Below, piece after piece: positions 12,283 to 24,884 of a stretch of 64,000 nt of DNA. The stretch is from Terana coerulea. Lineage: Eukaryota; Basidiomycota; Agaricomycetes; Polyporales; Phanerochaetaceae. Each line of letters starts with the position of its first letter. Within the stretch, counting starts at the first letter, position 1. The translations under genes were made by a program, and so were the position numbers. The stretch covers positions 186,001 through 250,000 of the forward strand of contig JAKOGH010001195.1 of NCBI GenBank assembly GCA_024811115.1, written 5' to 3'. The notes below the pieces were generated by a model that worked only from the letters and a program-made list of their open reading frames with translations, made no database searches and was not told where the DNA came from.

Positions 12283-13029
12283 TAAGGCTCCAACCATTTA
12301 CTTTAATTACTCTTTTAAACCCTTTACAACTCTTTACCTTTACCTTTAAACTACAAAACGGCCGTAAAGGGGTGTAAACTATTTAGTAAAGAGTATGTAA
12401 AGGGTATCCGAGTCGCCTGGGGCATGTACTTCATTGCTGCAAGCGTCCAGACAATAATGTAGGTGTAGACTGTTGTGCAGCAACAACATGTCTGATGGTG
12501 CCGACATCTTGGACAAGTTCAAACACGCAGCACGGACTCGGACGCACTGCTATAGCGAGTGGCGGATAAAGCTCGGAGATATTGCCCCACTAGGTGCTCG
12601 AGCTCGTTCGACGCTGAACCAACAACTTCATAATGGTGCAGTGATAACGTCAGCAGTGATAGTTGCTGCCAATAGTTGATAGGAGGCTACTCAGACACTC
12701 CTGATATGGCTCCTTGCTGAACAATTTCTGAGTCCTGCTCTTGGATTCAGCCCGGCCGTCGGTGCAAGCAAAACTGTTCTGCTTTGACATCGACAAAACC
12801 TCCTTCTCATTAAACCACACCGGAACTGCGGTAGTTGAAAATCTGAACATTTATTTGTGGCTTTGTGGGTAACTAAGAATACATTCTGCGGATCTGGACT
12901 TGGTGTGGACGCTGGAAACACTTTACAAAGTAGTCTTTACTCTTTATAAACTGTTTAATACCCTTTATTTACTCTTTACTCTTTAACTACAAATATTTTG
13001 TAAAGGTAAAGTAAAGGGTTGGAGCCTTA
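12283..13029. mobile_element. hAT-like non-autonomous element (MITE), copy A
   Basis: 747-bp element with terminal inverted repeats TAAGGCTCCAACC ... GGTTGGAGCCTTA, flanked by a perfect 8-bp target-site duplication GTCCAGGC (12275-12282 and 13030-13037). An 8-bp duplication and A/T-rich subterminal arrays of CTTTAC/CCTTTAC are typical of hAT-superfamily elements. No transposase is encoded. The interior holds a short open frame (12488-12679, starting MSDGADILDKFKHAARTR) that is partly conserved in copy B. It lies 80 bp beyond the 3' end of the tRNA-Gly at 13110. Confidence 0.88.
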
Positions 13030-13109
13030 GTCCAGGCGGAACTACTTAATCCGACTTGCGTTTCGCTATTCCTTCAAAATCAGATAAAAATGACACCGTG
13101 AAATTCTAT

Positions 13110-13191
13110 GCATTAAGAGGGAATCGAACCCCCGGCGGGTCGAGCTAAGCTCAGATGGCAACGACCCAGGTTACCACTACCCCATTAATGC
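13110..13191 (-). tRNA. tRNA-Gly (anticodon GCC), with 12-nt intron
   Basis: The reverse strand folds as a complete tRNA: acceptor GCATTAA/TTAATGC, D stem GGGT/ACCT, anticodon stem GGTCG/CGACC, loop with anticodon GCC, T arm with box B GGTTCGATTCC, discriminator A. A 12-nt intron (TCTGAGCTTAGC) sits at the canonical 37/38 position. A run of five T (13086-13090 on this strand as A) about 20 nt past the 3' end can serve as the Pol III terminator. A second gene with the same mature sequence and a slightly different intron is at 35592-35673. Confidence 0.93.
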
Positions 13192-13379
13192 TGTGCAGGT
13201 AAGAAAAAACGGCTATACATAAGACTCTGCGTCCCGATACGTACGAACGGGCCCGTATTTGCTCATATTGTGCAAAGCCTTCCATTCCTAATACACGCAA
13301 ACAAGTCCCCGACTGCGTCGCGTGGCTGCGCCCGCGTCCCGAGACTGAGGTAGTTCTTCTTGGTTTACTCTCTGCAGAT

Positions 13380-15047
<1,668 letters not shown>

Positions 15048-16163
15048 GTCTGCCGATTTGTATCGTTATTGCAGGTGTATTTTATGGAATCTTGTATGAA
15101 TACCTAGTTCGGACACAACCCTTCAATATATGTGCGCTATTCATCTACAATTTTTACTTCGTACTGAGACTGGATGCCATACAGCTCATATCATTCATCT
15201 AGGGTAGAATTGTTATATCGCCACCTGCCTTGTTGGTACGGCGCAGCGGACTCGAGTCCAGCGAACCAAATCTTCACAACTTCCTCCCTTCCGTCATGAC
15301 ATGTGACAGCAGGAGTGGCTCATCCAATCACGCTCATCTGGACAGGCTCCGTACGGCGTGGAGCTGTGAGGACACCGCCGGGGCAACCCGCTACTGCGTT
15401 GCTGGCTGCGAGCCATGCGGATTGCGGGTGCCCGCACCGTGCCTAGTCAATCCAAAAGTACCTACTACTAACCTACTACATCGACAGTGGCAGATGGCTG
15501 TTGATCACTTCCCCTTCGTAACTTTATCAAACCAGGTCGTGAGTGAGCGACGTTCATGGATGGACATCACAGAGCGCTTTGTGGCAGTGAGTGGATCATT
15601 GACTGTGGCGATGCGTCTCATGAGCTTATGTAGGGCTCATATAAGCTTCACTGACCTCCCACTTTGCACGTTGACTAACCTCTGACTCACTTGCCTCCAG
15701 TCGGGGTCGACTCACTCGAGGCACTCCCGAGCGCTGCCTGCAGGTCAAAGCTCTGCACATACCCGATCCGGTCAATTGTGTCTTTGTTCTTTTCGTTCTC
15801 CTGTCCAGCTATACGTCCTTTGGTCCATTCAGGTAACGAGAGCCTCTACATCAAAGAGGACAAAAAGAACGGTTCAAACACCGCCTTAGAAAGGCAGCTT
15901 TAGCATCCCCGCAGTCGCGGTACTAGTTACTGGTAGTACAGGGACGGCGCTTAACAAGGGCTCTGGCCACTCGGGACGTCACAACGCATTCATTCCGGAG
16001 ACCACATATAAAGCACGCCTCGCCCCTCGAATCGCCTTCTCTCCCGCACACCCATCTATCATCCTCCGGCCTTCACACACCCATAGCCCCGCGTTGCTAG
16101 CCCCATCTCCATCATCTGTTCCTCTGACTTACCCGTCCCCCGCCCGATCATCCGACTCGGAGA
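15048..16163. other. gene-free stretch with promoter elements
   Basis: 3' flank of VPS4 and promoter of the small gene at 16164. Open frames at 15230-15903 show no protein features. A CRE-like GACGTCAC (about 15975) and a TATA box (16005-16013) sit at its right end. Confidence 0.5.
16005..16013 (+). promoter_or_regulatory. TATA box
   Basis: CATATAAAG about 150 bp before the ATG at 16164, followed by a pyrimidine-rich leader, the usual fungal core-promoter arrangement. A CRE-like GACGTCAC lies about 30 bp upstream. Confidence 0.55.
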
Positions 16164-16747
16164 ATGCCATACCGCCACTCAGACGTCCAGCTGCACCAGC
16201 GAATTGAGATGTGGCGTCGCACCTGGTCGCCAGAAAACAGTGACCAGACTGACATGTCGACGGAGTATGCGTCCGACGCCAGCGACGTGGACTCGGAGTT
16301 TGGCGATGCTAGGGCGGTCGAAGAATCTCGCGCTAGTACACGTGCGCCTGAACAAACGACATTCGCCGTAAGTTTTATTTCTCTGGGAATTTTGCTGCGT
16401 TCTGACCTGTGCGATCTCCCTGTTATAATTAAGGTGGGTCAAAATGTCTGGATCAACCTCAAGGAGGTGTGGTATCTGGGCAAGGTCAAGCGTATCATGA
16501 TCGATGAGTCATCCAAGGTAAGTAGCGTTCTCCTCATATTCAAAGTCTCGCGGGCTGATCATTGGCCACCCGCAGGGAATTTCGGTTATGCCCTCTGTAT
16601 CAGGTGTATTTCCGTAACTGGAAGAGCACCGCCAACATGAGGGCAGTCATGGACCCTCTCGAGGGCAGGATAAAGCTCGACACGCCACAGTTCCGGCAGT
16701 GGCTCCTGGATCATGAGTGTTCGGTAGGGTCGAACTGGGACTCGTAG
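16164..16747 (+). CDS. hypothetical protein, small basidiomycete-type
   Basis: I do not recognise a named family. Exon 1 (from ATG 16164, MPYRHSDVQLHQRIEM) is acidic and Ser-rich. Exon 2 (from about 16435) encodes VGQNVWINLKEVWYLGKVKR, and exon 3 encodes CPLYQVYFRNWK and DPLEGRIKLDTPQFRQWLL. The W-x-x-GKV pattern followed by a 'PLEG-I-K-DTP--R-LL' end suggests a small Tudor/chromo-like beta-barrel fold, but this is only a pattern impression. Exons 2 and 3 do not join in frame: with the GTAAGT donor at 16517 and the acceptor before 16577, exon 3 reads 13 codons to a stop, while the conserved-looking frame (ending VGSNWDS, stop 16745-16747) is offset by one base. Either one base is wrong or the protein is shorter. 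Confidence 0.55.
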
Positions 16748-17207
16748 ATGCGCGGTGGCTGCGCCACATACTATTTATTCTAACGTAATTCAGTGTTTCG
16801 AGACCACGGATAATGGGGTGTCTGTCAAGTTCACGTCTTCATGCTCTGTATCGCTATTTGCACTGTATCACATAAAGCAACTGTCTACGCCGTTATGACA
16901 CGAATACTTACGCATATGTCTTTCTCGAGTTTACCGCAGGAGTCGTCTGCGATGCTGCATGGCGGCTCTCGAATAATGGGATTTGGGGCCTGTGGCCTTT
17001 GTCGAGACGATTTCTGGAGTATTTCCAGGCATTTTCTAGGCATTACGTAGGCGCTCTGGGACGCGAGATCTAAGATCCAAGATGTACTTAAGCACCGGCA
17101 CGCGTCCTCGGCCTTCCTCTCGACCTCCACGGGCGGCCTTGCCCATTCTCTATCTCTCACTCTATAATACATTGTTCTCGCCTTAAACCTCCACACCAAC
17201 GCCCATC
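16748..17207. other. intergenic gap
   Basis: About 460 bp holding the 3' end of the small hypothetical gene and the CAND1 promoter. A pyrimidine-rich leader precedes the CAND1 ATG. No repeat seen. Confidence 0.5.
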
Positions 17208-20200
17208 ATGACCAAGACGTATGTTATGACCGGGTTGATTGAGAAGGTACGAAGGTCTGTATTAGACCAAGTGGCGTGTACTGAGAATGTGTATTCAGAT
17301 GCAATCGCCCGACCAGGATTTCAGGTGAGATCGCTAGAGGTACCTGTAGAGCGTATATGCTGATATGTAATAATCAGGTATATGGGGTTGAATGACCTCT
17401 TGCTCGAGATCAAGCAGGATCCAAGCAACTTCATAGGAGATGAAGCTATGGAGAATAAAGTGCTTCGACAAGTGTTGGCACTGGTTGAGGACAAGATCTC
17501 CGAGGTGAAGAATCAAGCGGTCAAGTGGTGAGTCCATCTACGAAGTCTCGACAGCTCTACGAACATAAGAAATCGCACTTAGCCTGGGTCAACTCATCAA
17601 GATCATTCGCGAAGCACAAATGGTTATGGTCGTGGACAAGCTGATCGACTTCTCCAGCTCACAAGATGAAGAGCTACGTGACATTTCTGGCCTTGGTGAG
17701 TGCTGCGTTTGAGACTCGTGTGACCGTGACATTCAGACACCGTACAGCTCTCAAGACCATAACCTCTGAGCTTCCCGCCAGAAGGCAAAATCGCCGCCAA
17801 AGCATGCGAGAAGTTGACTCCTAAACTGCTGACGCAGCTGTCAAATGTCAGTCATCAAAGTTTTGCGTGTTTACCATGCTCACAAACTCAGCAGTCAAGC
17901 ATACCACCGGAAACTCTGATCGAGACACTGTCCATCTTGTCCATCCTCATCACCCGTTTCCCCAACTTTCTCGCGGATCCCGCGCTCGATCCACCCCCGT
18001 TGCCCATTCTCACTCCGCTCTTGCAACATTCGCGTCCGGCGGTTCGCAAGCGCGCCATCGCCACGCTCGCGCATTACTTGCCTTTGGCGCCGTCCCAGCA
18101 GTTCCAGGATCTGTTAGCGAGTCTTATCATTCCGAACCTGTCGCCTTCTGCCGGTGTGGACAAGCAGCGTACCACTGTGCAGCTGGTTGCCGCAGTCGCG
18201 CGCCACTCGCCACACCAGGTTGCACCGGTTCTCAACGATTTGGTGCCCGGGATTATCAACGCGATGTCCAAGGACGACGAGGAACTCCGGGAGAGCGGCC
18301 TCCAGGCGATCGAGGCCCTCGTTCTCAAGTGTCCTACTGAGATCACGCCTTTCTTGGGCAACGTCATCCAGTCCGGGACAAAGTACATCAAGTACGACCC
18401 TGTGCGTATTTTTTGATTGCAGAATCCAACCATCACGCCCTTATCTCCTTCATAGAACTACGCTGGCGGTGACGACGATGAGGATGAAGATATGGCGGAC
18501 GAAGACGAGGACGAGGATGCTGAACTTGATGAGTAGGTGCCACTTAAATACTTTGAGATAAAGACCATTAAAGACTACGCAGTTACTCTGACGACGAGGA
18601 TACGTCGTACAAGATTCGCCGATCGGCTACCAAACTTCTTGCCTCTGTTATTGCAACGCGGCCTGAACTCCTTGTTGCATTATACAAGGATGTATCGCCG
18701 GTTCTCATTGCTAGTTTTGGCGATCGTGAAGAGACGGTTCGCCTAGAAGTCTGGGCAACGTACGGATTCCTCCTCAACCAGACTAGGGTTTACGGCACTG
18801 TTCCTCAGGCCAAGGATACGCTTGCTATTGGCGGGAAGAGGAAGCGAGAGGAAGGTATGGAGGTCGAGAACACCCCGATCAGCCTCCTTCGTAGCCAAGT
18901 ACCGTCATTGGCGAAGGCTTTACTCCAGCAATTGAAATCAGCCAAAACCCCTGCCGCGACACTTCAAGGCGGTTACGCGCTCCTAAATACGTTGCTGAAT
19001 GTCTTGCCCGGATGCCTTTCGAGCCAAGCTACCCAGGTCATTTCCAACGCGAAGACAGTCCTTTCGCAGTCCTCGGCCAGTTCGGCGTCAAACCTCCAGG
19101 TCTCTTGCTTGTCATTCGTGGGCTTATTCTTCTCGTCACACCCAGCCAACGCCTATGCGAATGCCTTGGACACCATTCTGCCCGTCCTCCTGAAGTCTAT
19201 CTCGGAACGGCACCCCAAGATCGCGTCAGAGGGCTTCCGCGTGTTCTCAAGCCTCCTCAACGCCATGAATCCCATTCAGAGTGGCGATTGGGTCGACAAG
19301 GTGTACGCCGAAGCTGTGCGGCGGCTCAGCAACCACGATACGGACGCGGAGGTGCGCGCTTGCGCAGAGCAGACGGTGGGCGACCTCTGGATCTGCGCGA
19401 CCGAGCTCGTCAGGAGCAAAGGGGGCAGGGAGTGGGAGTCGATTTGCCGGGCTAGCGGACGCACTGAGGGTGCGGTTGATGTGGTTACTCGCGTCGCTCT
19501 CAAGGCGGAAGTTGGTGACCAGTGGGTCAACGGCTGTGTTGAGTGGGTGTTGGGCTTGCTGAAGAAGAGTGGGCGTTCAGGGAAGATTGAGGTTTTCGCG
19601 TGCCTAGATGCGCTTCTGAGACGGTAAGTTCACTTCACCCGTTTGTTGCTTGGTTGGTACCCGAAGCTGATTTCTGGGTTAGATACAGCGTTGTTCCTGC
19701 TGACCTTCCATCGGCCTTGATCTCGCAGCTGAAGCCGTACATCACGACAACAGACATCTCACTTCTCGCGGCTGCACTGAATATCGTCGCATTGCTTCTC
19801 GAGCTCGCGCCCGCAACAACATTCCCCGAAGTGGAGCAAGACCTGCTCACACAGGTCTACTCTGTGGCGCATTCACCGCTCGTGTCCGGCGCTCCCTTCG
19901 ACTCCGTGCTTGAGTTCTTCGCCGCGCTCGTCCAGGCAGACATGCAGAATTGCGACCCACGTCGTGCCCAACTTGGTCATCTCCGTGGACCGGGCTGCAA
20001 AGACAGAGGCTTCACAAGCCAACGTCGCGAGGTGTATCGGCCAGGTGGTCAAGTGCCAACAGACCGTTGCCGCTGGTACTATCGCAGAGTTCGGAAAGCA
20101 CCTCAGGGTACGTGCCTTGCGACAAGTCCTAGAAAACCGTACTCAGAGGTCATTATAGGCGTCGTCAAAGGCCAAGCCATCGCAAGTCGTGCTCAGCCTG

Positions 20201-21658
20201 CTGGTCATGGGAGAGGTTGGCCGCTTTATGTACGCATCTCTCATTCAGCGGCGAAAACTGTAGTGACCGATCTTCCCCCTGTAGCGACATGTCTCCCCAG
20301 CAAGACATTTTCAGTGCTGCCATTGAGAAGTTTGGCTCGGAAGTCGAGGAAATCCGCACAGCTGCTGCGTTCGCCGCCGGTAGGTTTGAAATATAGAACA
20401 CGTGTTGTGTAAATCTGATCCTCTCGCCTTAGGAAACATCACCGTCGGTAACCTTCACCACTTCCTCCCTTTCATCGTCAAGATGGTCGAGAAAGACCCG
20501 GCCAAGCGTCTCCTTTCTCTACATGCATTAAAAGAAGTTTGTGCTACCTCGTTTGATTTTGCGACAGTTCCCTGATCGCCCGCGTAGGTTGTGACACACT
20601 GCTCACACGGCCAATTGGAAAATGTAGCGGACATGCTCTGGGTACCATTATTCCAGAATTCGGAAGAGTCGGAAGAGATTACTCGAAACGTTGCTGCCGC
20701 CTGCCTCGGGAAACTTGCCACCACAGCACCTTCAAGATACCTTCCTCAGCTTCACGTGCGTCACTTGGGATGGCGGCGGCGGACGTAGACTGATGACTTC
20801 AACAGGAACGCATTCGTGACGAGAGTCCGGCCGCAAGGGCGACCGTTATTTCAGCGATCAGATATACCTTCGCGGAGTCCTCGCCAGCATACGACGAACT
20901 GCTCAGCACGGTCATTATGGACTTCCTGTCATTAGTCGCAGACTCGGATCTCGTAAGTACAATGTTCTCGCTCACGATCCTCGATCTAATAAAACCCCGG
21001 TAGACTGTTCGTCGTCTCGGACTTTCGGCGCTCAACTCTGCTGCTCGCACGAAGCCACATTTGATTCGCGAACACCTGCCGACCATCCTCCCGAACCTTT
21101 ACCAGGAGACGGTCGTCAAGCCTGAGCTCATTCGCACTGTGCAGATGGGCCCTTGGACGCACAAAGTCGACGACGGTCTCGAAGCTCGTAAGACAGCTTA
21201 TGAGACTCTGTATACACTGGTACGCCTCACGGCCACCTTCGTGACAGCATCATGCTCACTCTATGCAATAGCTTGATACCTGCCTCGCCAAGCTGGATCT
21301 CCACGAGTTCATCAGCCGCGTGCTGGTTGGCCTCTCGGACGAGTCAGACGAGGTGAAGGTTATCTGCCACATGATGCTCTTCCGTCTCTCGCAAGTCGCG
21401 CCCACTGCCATCACGCAGCGCCTGGACGACATCACGCCCGCGCTCGAGAAGAGCATGAAGGGCGCGACGGTGACGAAGGACACGGTGAAGCAGGACCTCG
21501 AGCGCGCGGGCGAGCTCCAGCGCAGCACGCTCCGGGCCATCGTCGCACTCAGCAAAGTCGCGCAGTCCGGCGCGTCGCCGCGGTTCGATACCTTGGTCGA
21601 GAGCACGAAGAAAAGCGTGGAGTGGGGCAACGAGTTCCAGGAGCTGATGGGGGCGTAG
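17208..21658 (+). CDS. Cullin-associated NEDD8-dissociated protein (CAND1/TIP120)
   Basis: HEAT-repeat protein that binds unneddylated cullin-Rbx1 and exchanges substrate receptors of SCF ubiquitin ligases. The start MTKTYVMTGLIEKMQSPDQDFRYMGLNDLL spans three small exons from ATG 17208. HEAT repeats run the full length; an acidic Asp/Glu loop lies at about 18470-18540. The C-terminal TIP120 domain (VVKPELIRTVQMGPWTHKVD, DGLEARKTAYETLYTLLD, FISRVLVGLSDESDEVKVIC) ends FQELMGA at 21658. Length and domain order fit CAND1. Two single-base frame breaks are seen inside conserved sequence: near 17775-17778 (SELP to PEGKIAAKACEKLTPKL) and near 19947-19951 (ADMQ to IATHVVPNLVISVDRA). Both need one base removed. 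They are more likely sequence errors than real lesions. Confidence 0.93.
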
Positions 21659-23453
21659 AAAACCCCGCGAAACAAAGGAAGGAAAAGAAGGGTCATGTAT
21701 CAATAAGTTCCGCGTCGCAATCTTGTACTTACGGCACCTATGCAATTGTCGTATAGGCATAGCTATTAGCTGACCAGCTACTTTGGTTCTCCAACCATGC
21801 CCGAGTAGTGCGCTCATCTGGGTATCAGCCTGAGGGTGTTGACATGACGCAGGCGACTCCTGACAGTTGGTTCCTCGCTGCAGCGGTGATTCCGACTGAT
21901 AGACGGATATAATTAAAAGAAGTGTCCTGCGTCTGAATTTTCGATCATGAGAGCAGCAATATCATTGCTGGCCCCAAACCTAATATGCTACCCTGGCCTT
22001 GATCTAAAAAAGTCAGGGAGGCAACCGAGTCTCAACACATATGCGATCATGCCCGTCGCAATGACAGGCAGATGAGGATATCCCCCTTACAATCAACCTC
22101 GGACTTGAAGGGCATCCATGCCCGTCATGAGCCTCCCTCAATCCTGAGGCCATTGGTGTTGTGAATTGGTCACGGTGCTGTACCGCGCTGCTGCGTCAAG
22201 CGGTGCTAAGGCGACTGTTAAGCAGCGTGCACGCGCACTGCGACCCACCCACTGTGAAATCGGGCAGTCTTCCGTTGCTCTGCAAAACTTCATGCATTCA
22301 CGGTCCATTCGTGTGGAGAGTGGCCGCCTTCCAATTGCAACTACTTAGTACTATGGAGCCTTGGACTGGCCGCCTGCCCCAGCTCAGTGAGCAACCAGCT
22401 TTTATATAATTCAGCTCTAGGTGGAATGTCGGCTAGGTGCATCCTACTGCCAGGGCCACTGGCATGAGGCCTAGCGAGAATACTTATTCCCTTTTCACCT
22501 CAAGCAAACACCGTTGAGACTGAGTCTCAGCTGACACTTGTAGGCTGCGATAGATTTCACCATGCCAGCACGGTAACTGTGAAACCCTTATTAATATTGC
22601 AGTGTACACAACGACAGACACGTTCAGAAAAATCATGCGTCAAGCGGAGTTCCAACCAGCCTTAGAGCGCGGACTTGGCGCGGAGCCCCATATGCATGCA
22701 CTTCGAGGTATGTATGAGCTGATGGCGAGAGCCTGGGTATGGCACTAGTACTCTTGCATGTTCCTCCTTCGAATAGCGCAGCATACCGCTTCAGCGCGGT
22801 AGATAATATTTTCTTCATTATTTGCCATTTTTATGCCACCTGTACCATTTTCCTGCAAGCGCTGGCGCTGGCCGGGGAGGAATGCTCTCGAGGCACTTTG
22901 CGGCTACGGCATGATGCAGGCATGTCCCTGGCCAGTTACGGGGCAATCCCACACTCCAATCGGCCCACGACATGTCTGGGCGTGATGATGGTTCGTTGGC
23001 TCGTTGGTTCGAGGCTTGGAGTAAAGGAGGAGCCAGTACTGTACAGACTTTACTCGCTCAACGAGATGCACCCGCTCAGTGACACACCTGCCTACTTACT
23101 TACTTAATGATGCAGGTTCGAATACTGTATGTGGTCCTTTAGTCTTTGATCTGACCGCTGAGCTTGCCACCACATTAGTGCTGAGTGATCGTTGCATCCC
23201 CGGGCTTGATAACCACCACAAGCATATGGATGCAGCATGTAAACTTGAGCTATTGTTGAATGTTGAGTCCTGAGTATGGCTTGCACGGAGGCCACCAATA
23301 TTGTGACAATGAGGTATATATACGCCTGAAGCTATTGGCACTAGACACCTCGAGCCCACGGATTCCCCATCTATCATTGACAACCCTGATATCCGCCATA
23401 TCGAAGTCATCCACACTCCGTGCTAGCACCTCGAAATATCGCTCCAGATTTAG
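21659..23453. other. gene-free stretch
   Basis: About 1.8 kb. The frame at 22739-23107 has no domain and its composition is unlike the neighbouring genes. A CCAAT box (23295-23299) and a TATA box (23315-23322) at the right end belong to the gene at 23454. Confidence 0.5.
23315..23322 (+). promoter_or_regulatory. TATA box with upstream CCAAT
   Basis: TATATATA about 130 bp before ATG 23454; CCAAT at 23295-23299. A good fungal core promoter supporting the start chosen for the downstream hypothetical gene. Confidence 0.55.
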
Positions 23454-24627
23454 ATGTTGGGCCTGTCCTCCAAGGTACGTATGAGTCCGTTCACGCCATC
23501 CGCGCAACGACGGTCCACTCCTTCATGACGGCGCTTTATAGACCGCCCGAGGCCGTGACAGCCTACAAAGGCTCTCCAACATTGACTACCGTCCGAAGCA
23601 GAAGTTTATCCAGGACTTCCGTCTCGGCGGTTGGACCTTTTCCTCCGGCGGTTATGAGGGCGTCAGTGTGTACGATCTAGTGAACGGGGTGCATGTCGCT
23701 GTCGATGGACAAGATGATGCCCTTATTCCTGCAGACCAAATCGCAAAAGCAACCATTCACATCGAGGCATGATAGAGTATCTGCATTACGTACCATGTCA
23801 GCTGATACATCTGTTCCGCACAGATCGCAGGAAACCACAAGCTCCGTCTCCAAAAGCACGTCCGATGGGTCGTCAAGGGCCAAGCAGCACCGGTCTCTCG
23901 ACTGATGATGTTGAAGCCCATTATGGCCGTGGCTATGGAATATTTTGAGCAGGTACGTTGCACACCATAGATTGTAAAATACATGCGGATGCTCACCACA
24001 ACACCCGACATAGGAAACTATCGTTCTGCAGGATGAGAGCTCCCGTAAATACCACTTTGGCCGCGGTGGCGTCCACGCAGACAAGCTGTACCTACTCGAA
24101 CTTCATCGGTATGGATCCACCTTCCAACCTACCTTCGGCTTCATAGCCTCGGACGACATTGAAGCCACAGAAGTAGCACCTCTCGCTAACCACGACAGGA
24201 TTGAACTTGCTTCCGGCTCGCCAACAGGGGAGCAGCGTCGAGATGCTGACCGACCTGATATCAGGGTGGGTGTTGCATCGTATCATTTCCACGACTTCAA
24301 CTTGACGACTGTTCCACTCGTCCACAGGGCGTCGCAGATATTACGGGCAATATCTCCCATCCTTACACGGAAGACGCTCCCGGACCGCCGCGCACTCCGG
24401 CGCCGAGATTGAGAACGACGTCTCCCTTCGCTCGTAATCCGGGTCCCGAAGTCGCTCCAGGCTTGACATGCCCTGCGTGCGGTTCTTCCGTGCCTTTCAT
24501 GCCGACGCCACAAGGCCAACTGATCAGTGGTCTTCTGCAGAACCCGTATATGCCAGATACCGACGAATGGGCATCCGATTTCAGCTTTGGCTTCCCCGGT
24601 TTGCCGAAAACGCCGCCCGGAATCTGA
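23454..24627 (+). CDS. hypothetical protein with Pro-rich C-terminus
   Basis: Not recognised. The start is placed at ATG 23454 (MLGLSSK, exon 23454-23474), joined to an exon from 23542 (TARGRDSLQRLSNIDYRPK), then FIQDFRLGGWTFSSGGYEGV and VHVAVDGQDDALIPADQIA. The next intron seems to use a GC donor (GAG|gcatga, about 23767) to the exon IAGNHKLRLQKHVRWVVKG. Later exons give ETIVLQDESSRKYHFGRGGV and YGSTFQPTFGFIA, then a Pro/Ser-rich tail with one CPAC pair, ending PGLPKTPPGI. It looks like a globular basidiomycete-specific protein of ~330 residues without membrane segments. Function unknown. Confidence 0.65.
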
Positions 24628-24719
24628 TACCACTATCCTTTGATAGCCGTCAGATGGACTCGAGTTTGTTAACATACTAGGTATTCATGTAGGACATACG
24701 GACACCCCTTCTAATCTTC

Positions 24720-24770
24720 TTCTGCACCAGCGGACATTCTGCAGCAACGGACATTCTGCACCAATGGACA
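24720..24770. repeat. tandem repeat, 3 x 17 bp
   Basis: Three head-to-tail copies of a 17-bp unit TTCTGCACCAGCGGACA with one or two differences per copy, lying between the converging 3' ends of the hypothetical gene (24627) and the aminopeptidase (24885). Confidence 0.85.
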
Positions 24771-24884
24771 TCTTGACTCCTTTGTTCGTGACGTACATGT
24801 GTGTAATGCTTGAGTTACCAGATTTCACTGGATGGATATATAATGAAAGCGTATATTGGTATACATTGCAGCGACAGCCTGACG

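Noticed and set aside
22739..23107. 122-residue frame upstream of the hypothetical gene
   Set aside because: One hydrophobic stretch but no introns, no family resemblance and no promoter of its own.
23110..23130. GGTTCGAAT as a tRNA B-box
   Set aside because: No A-box or foldable arms at the right distance on either strand.
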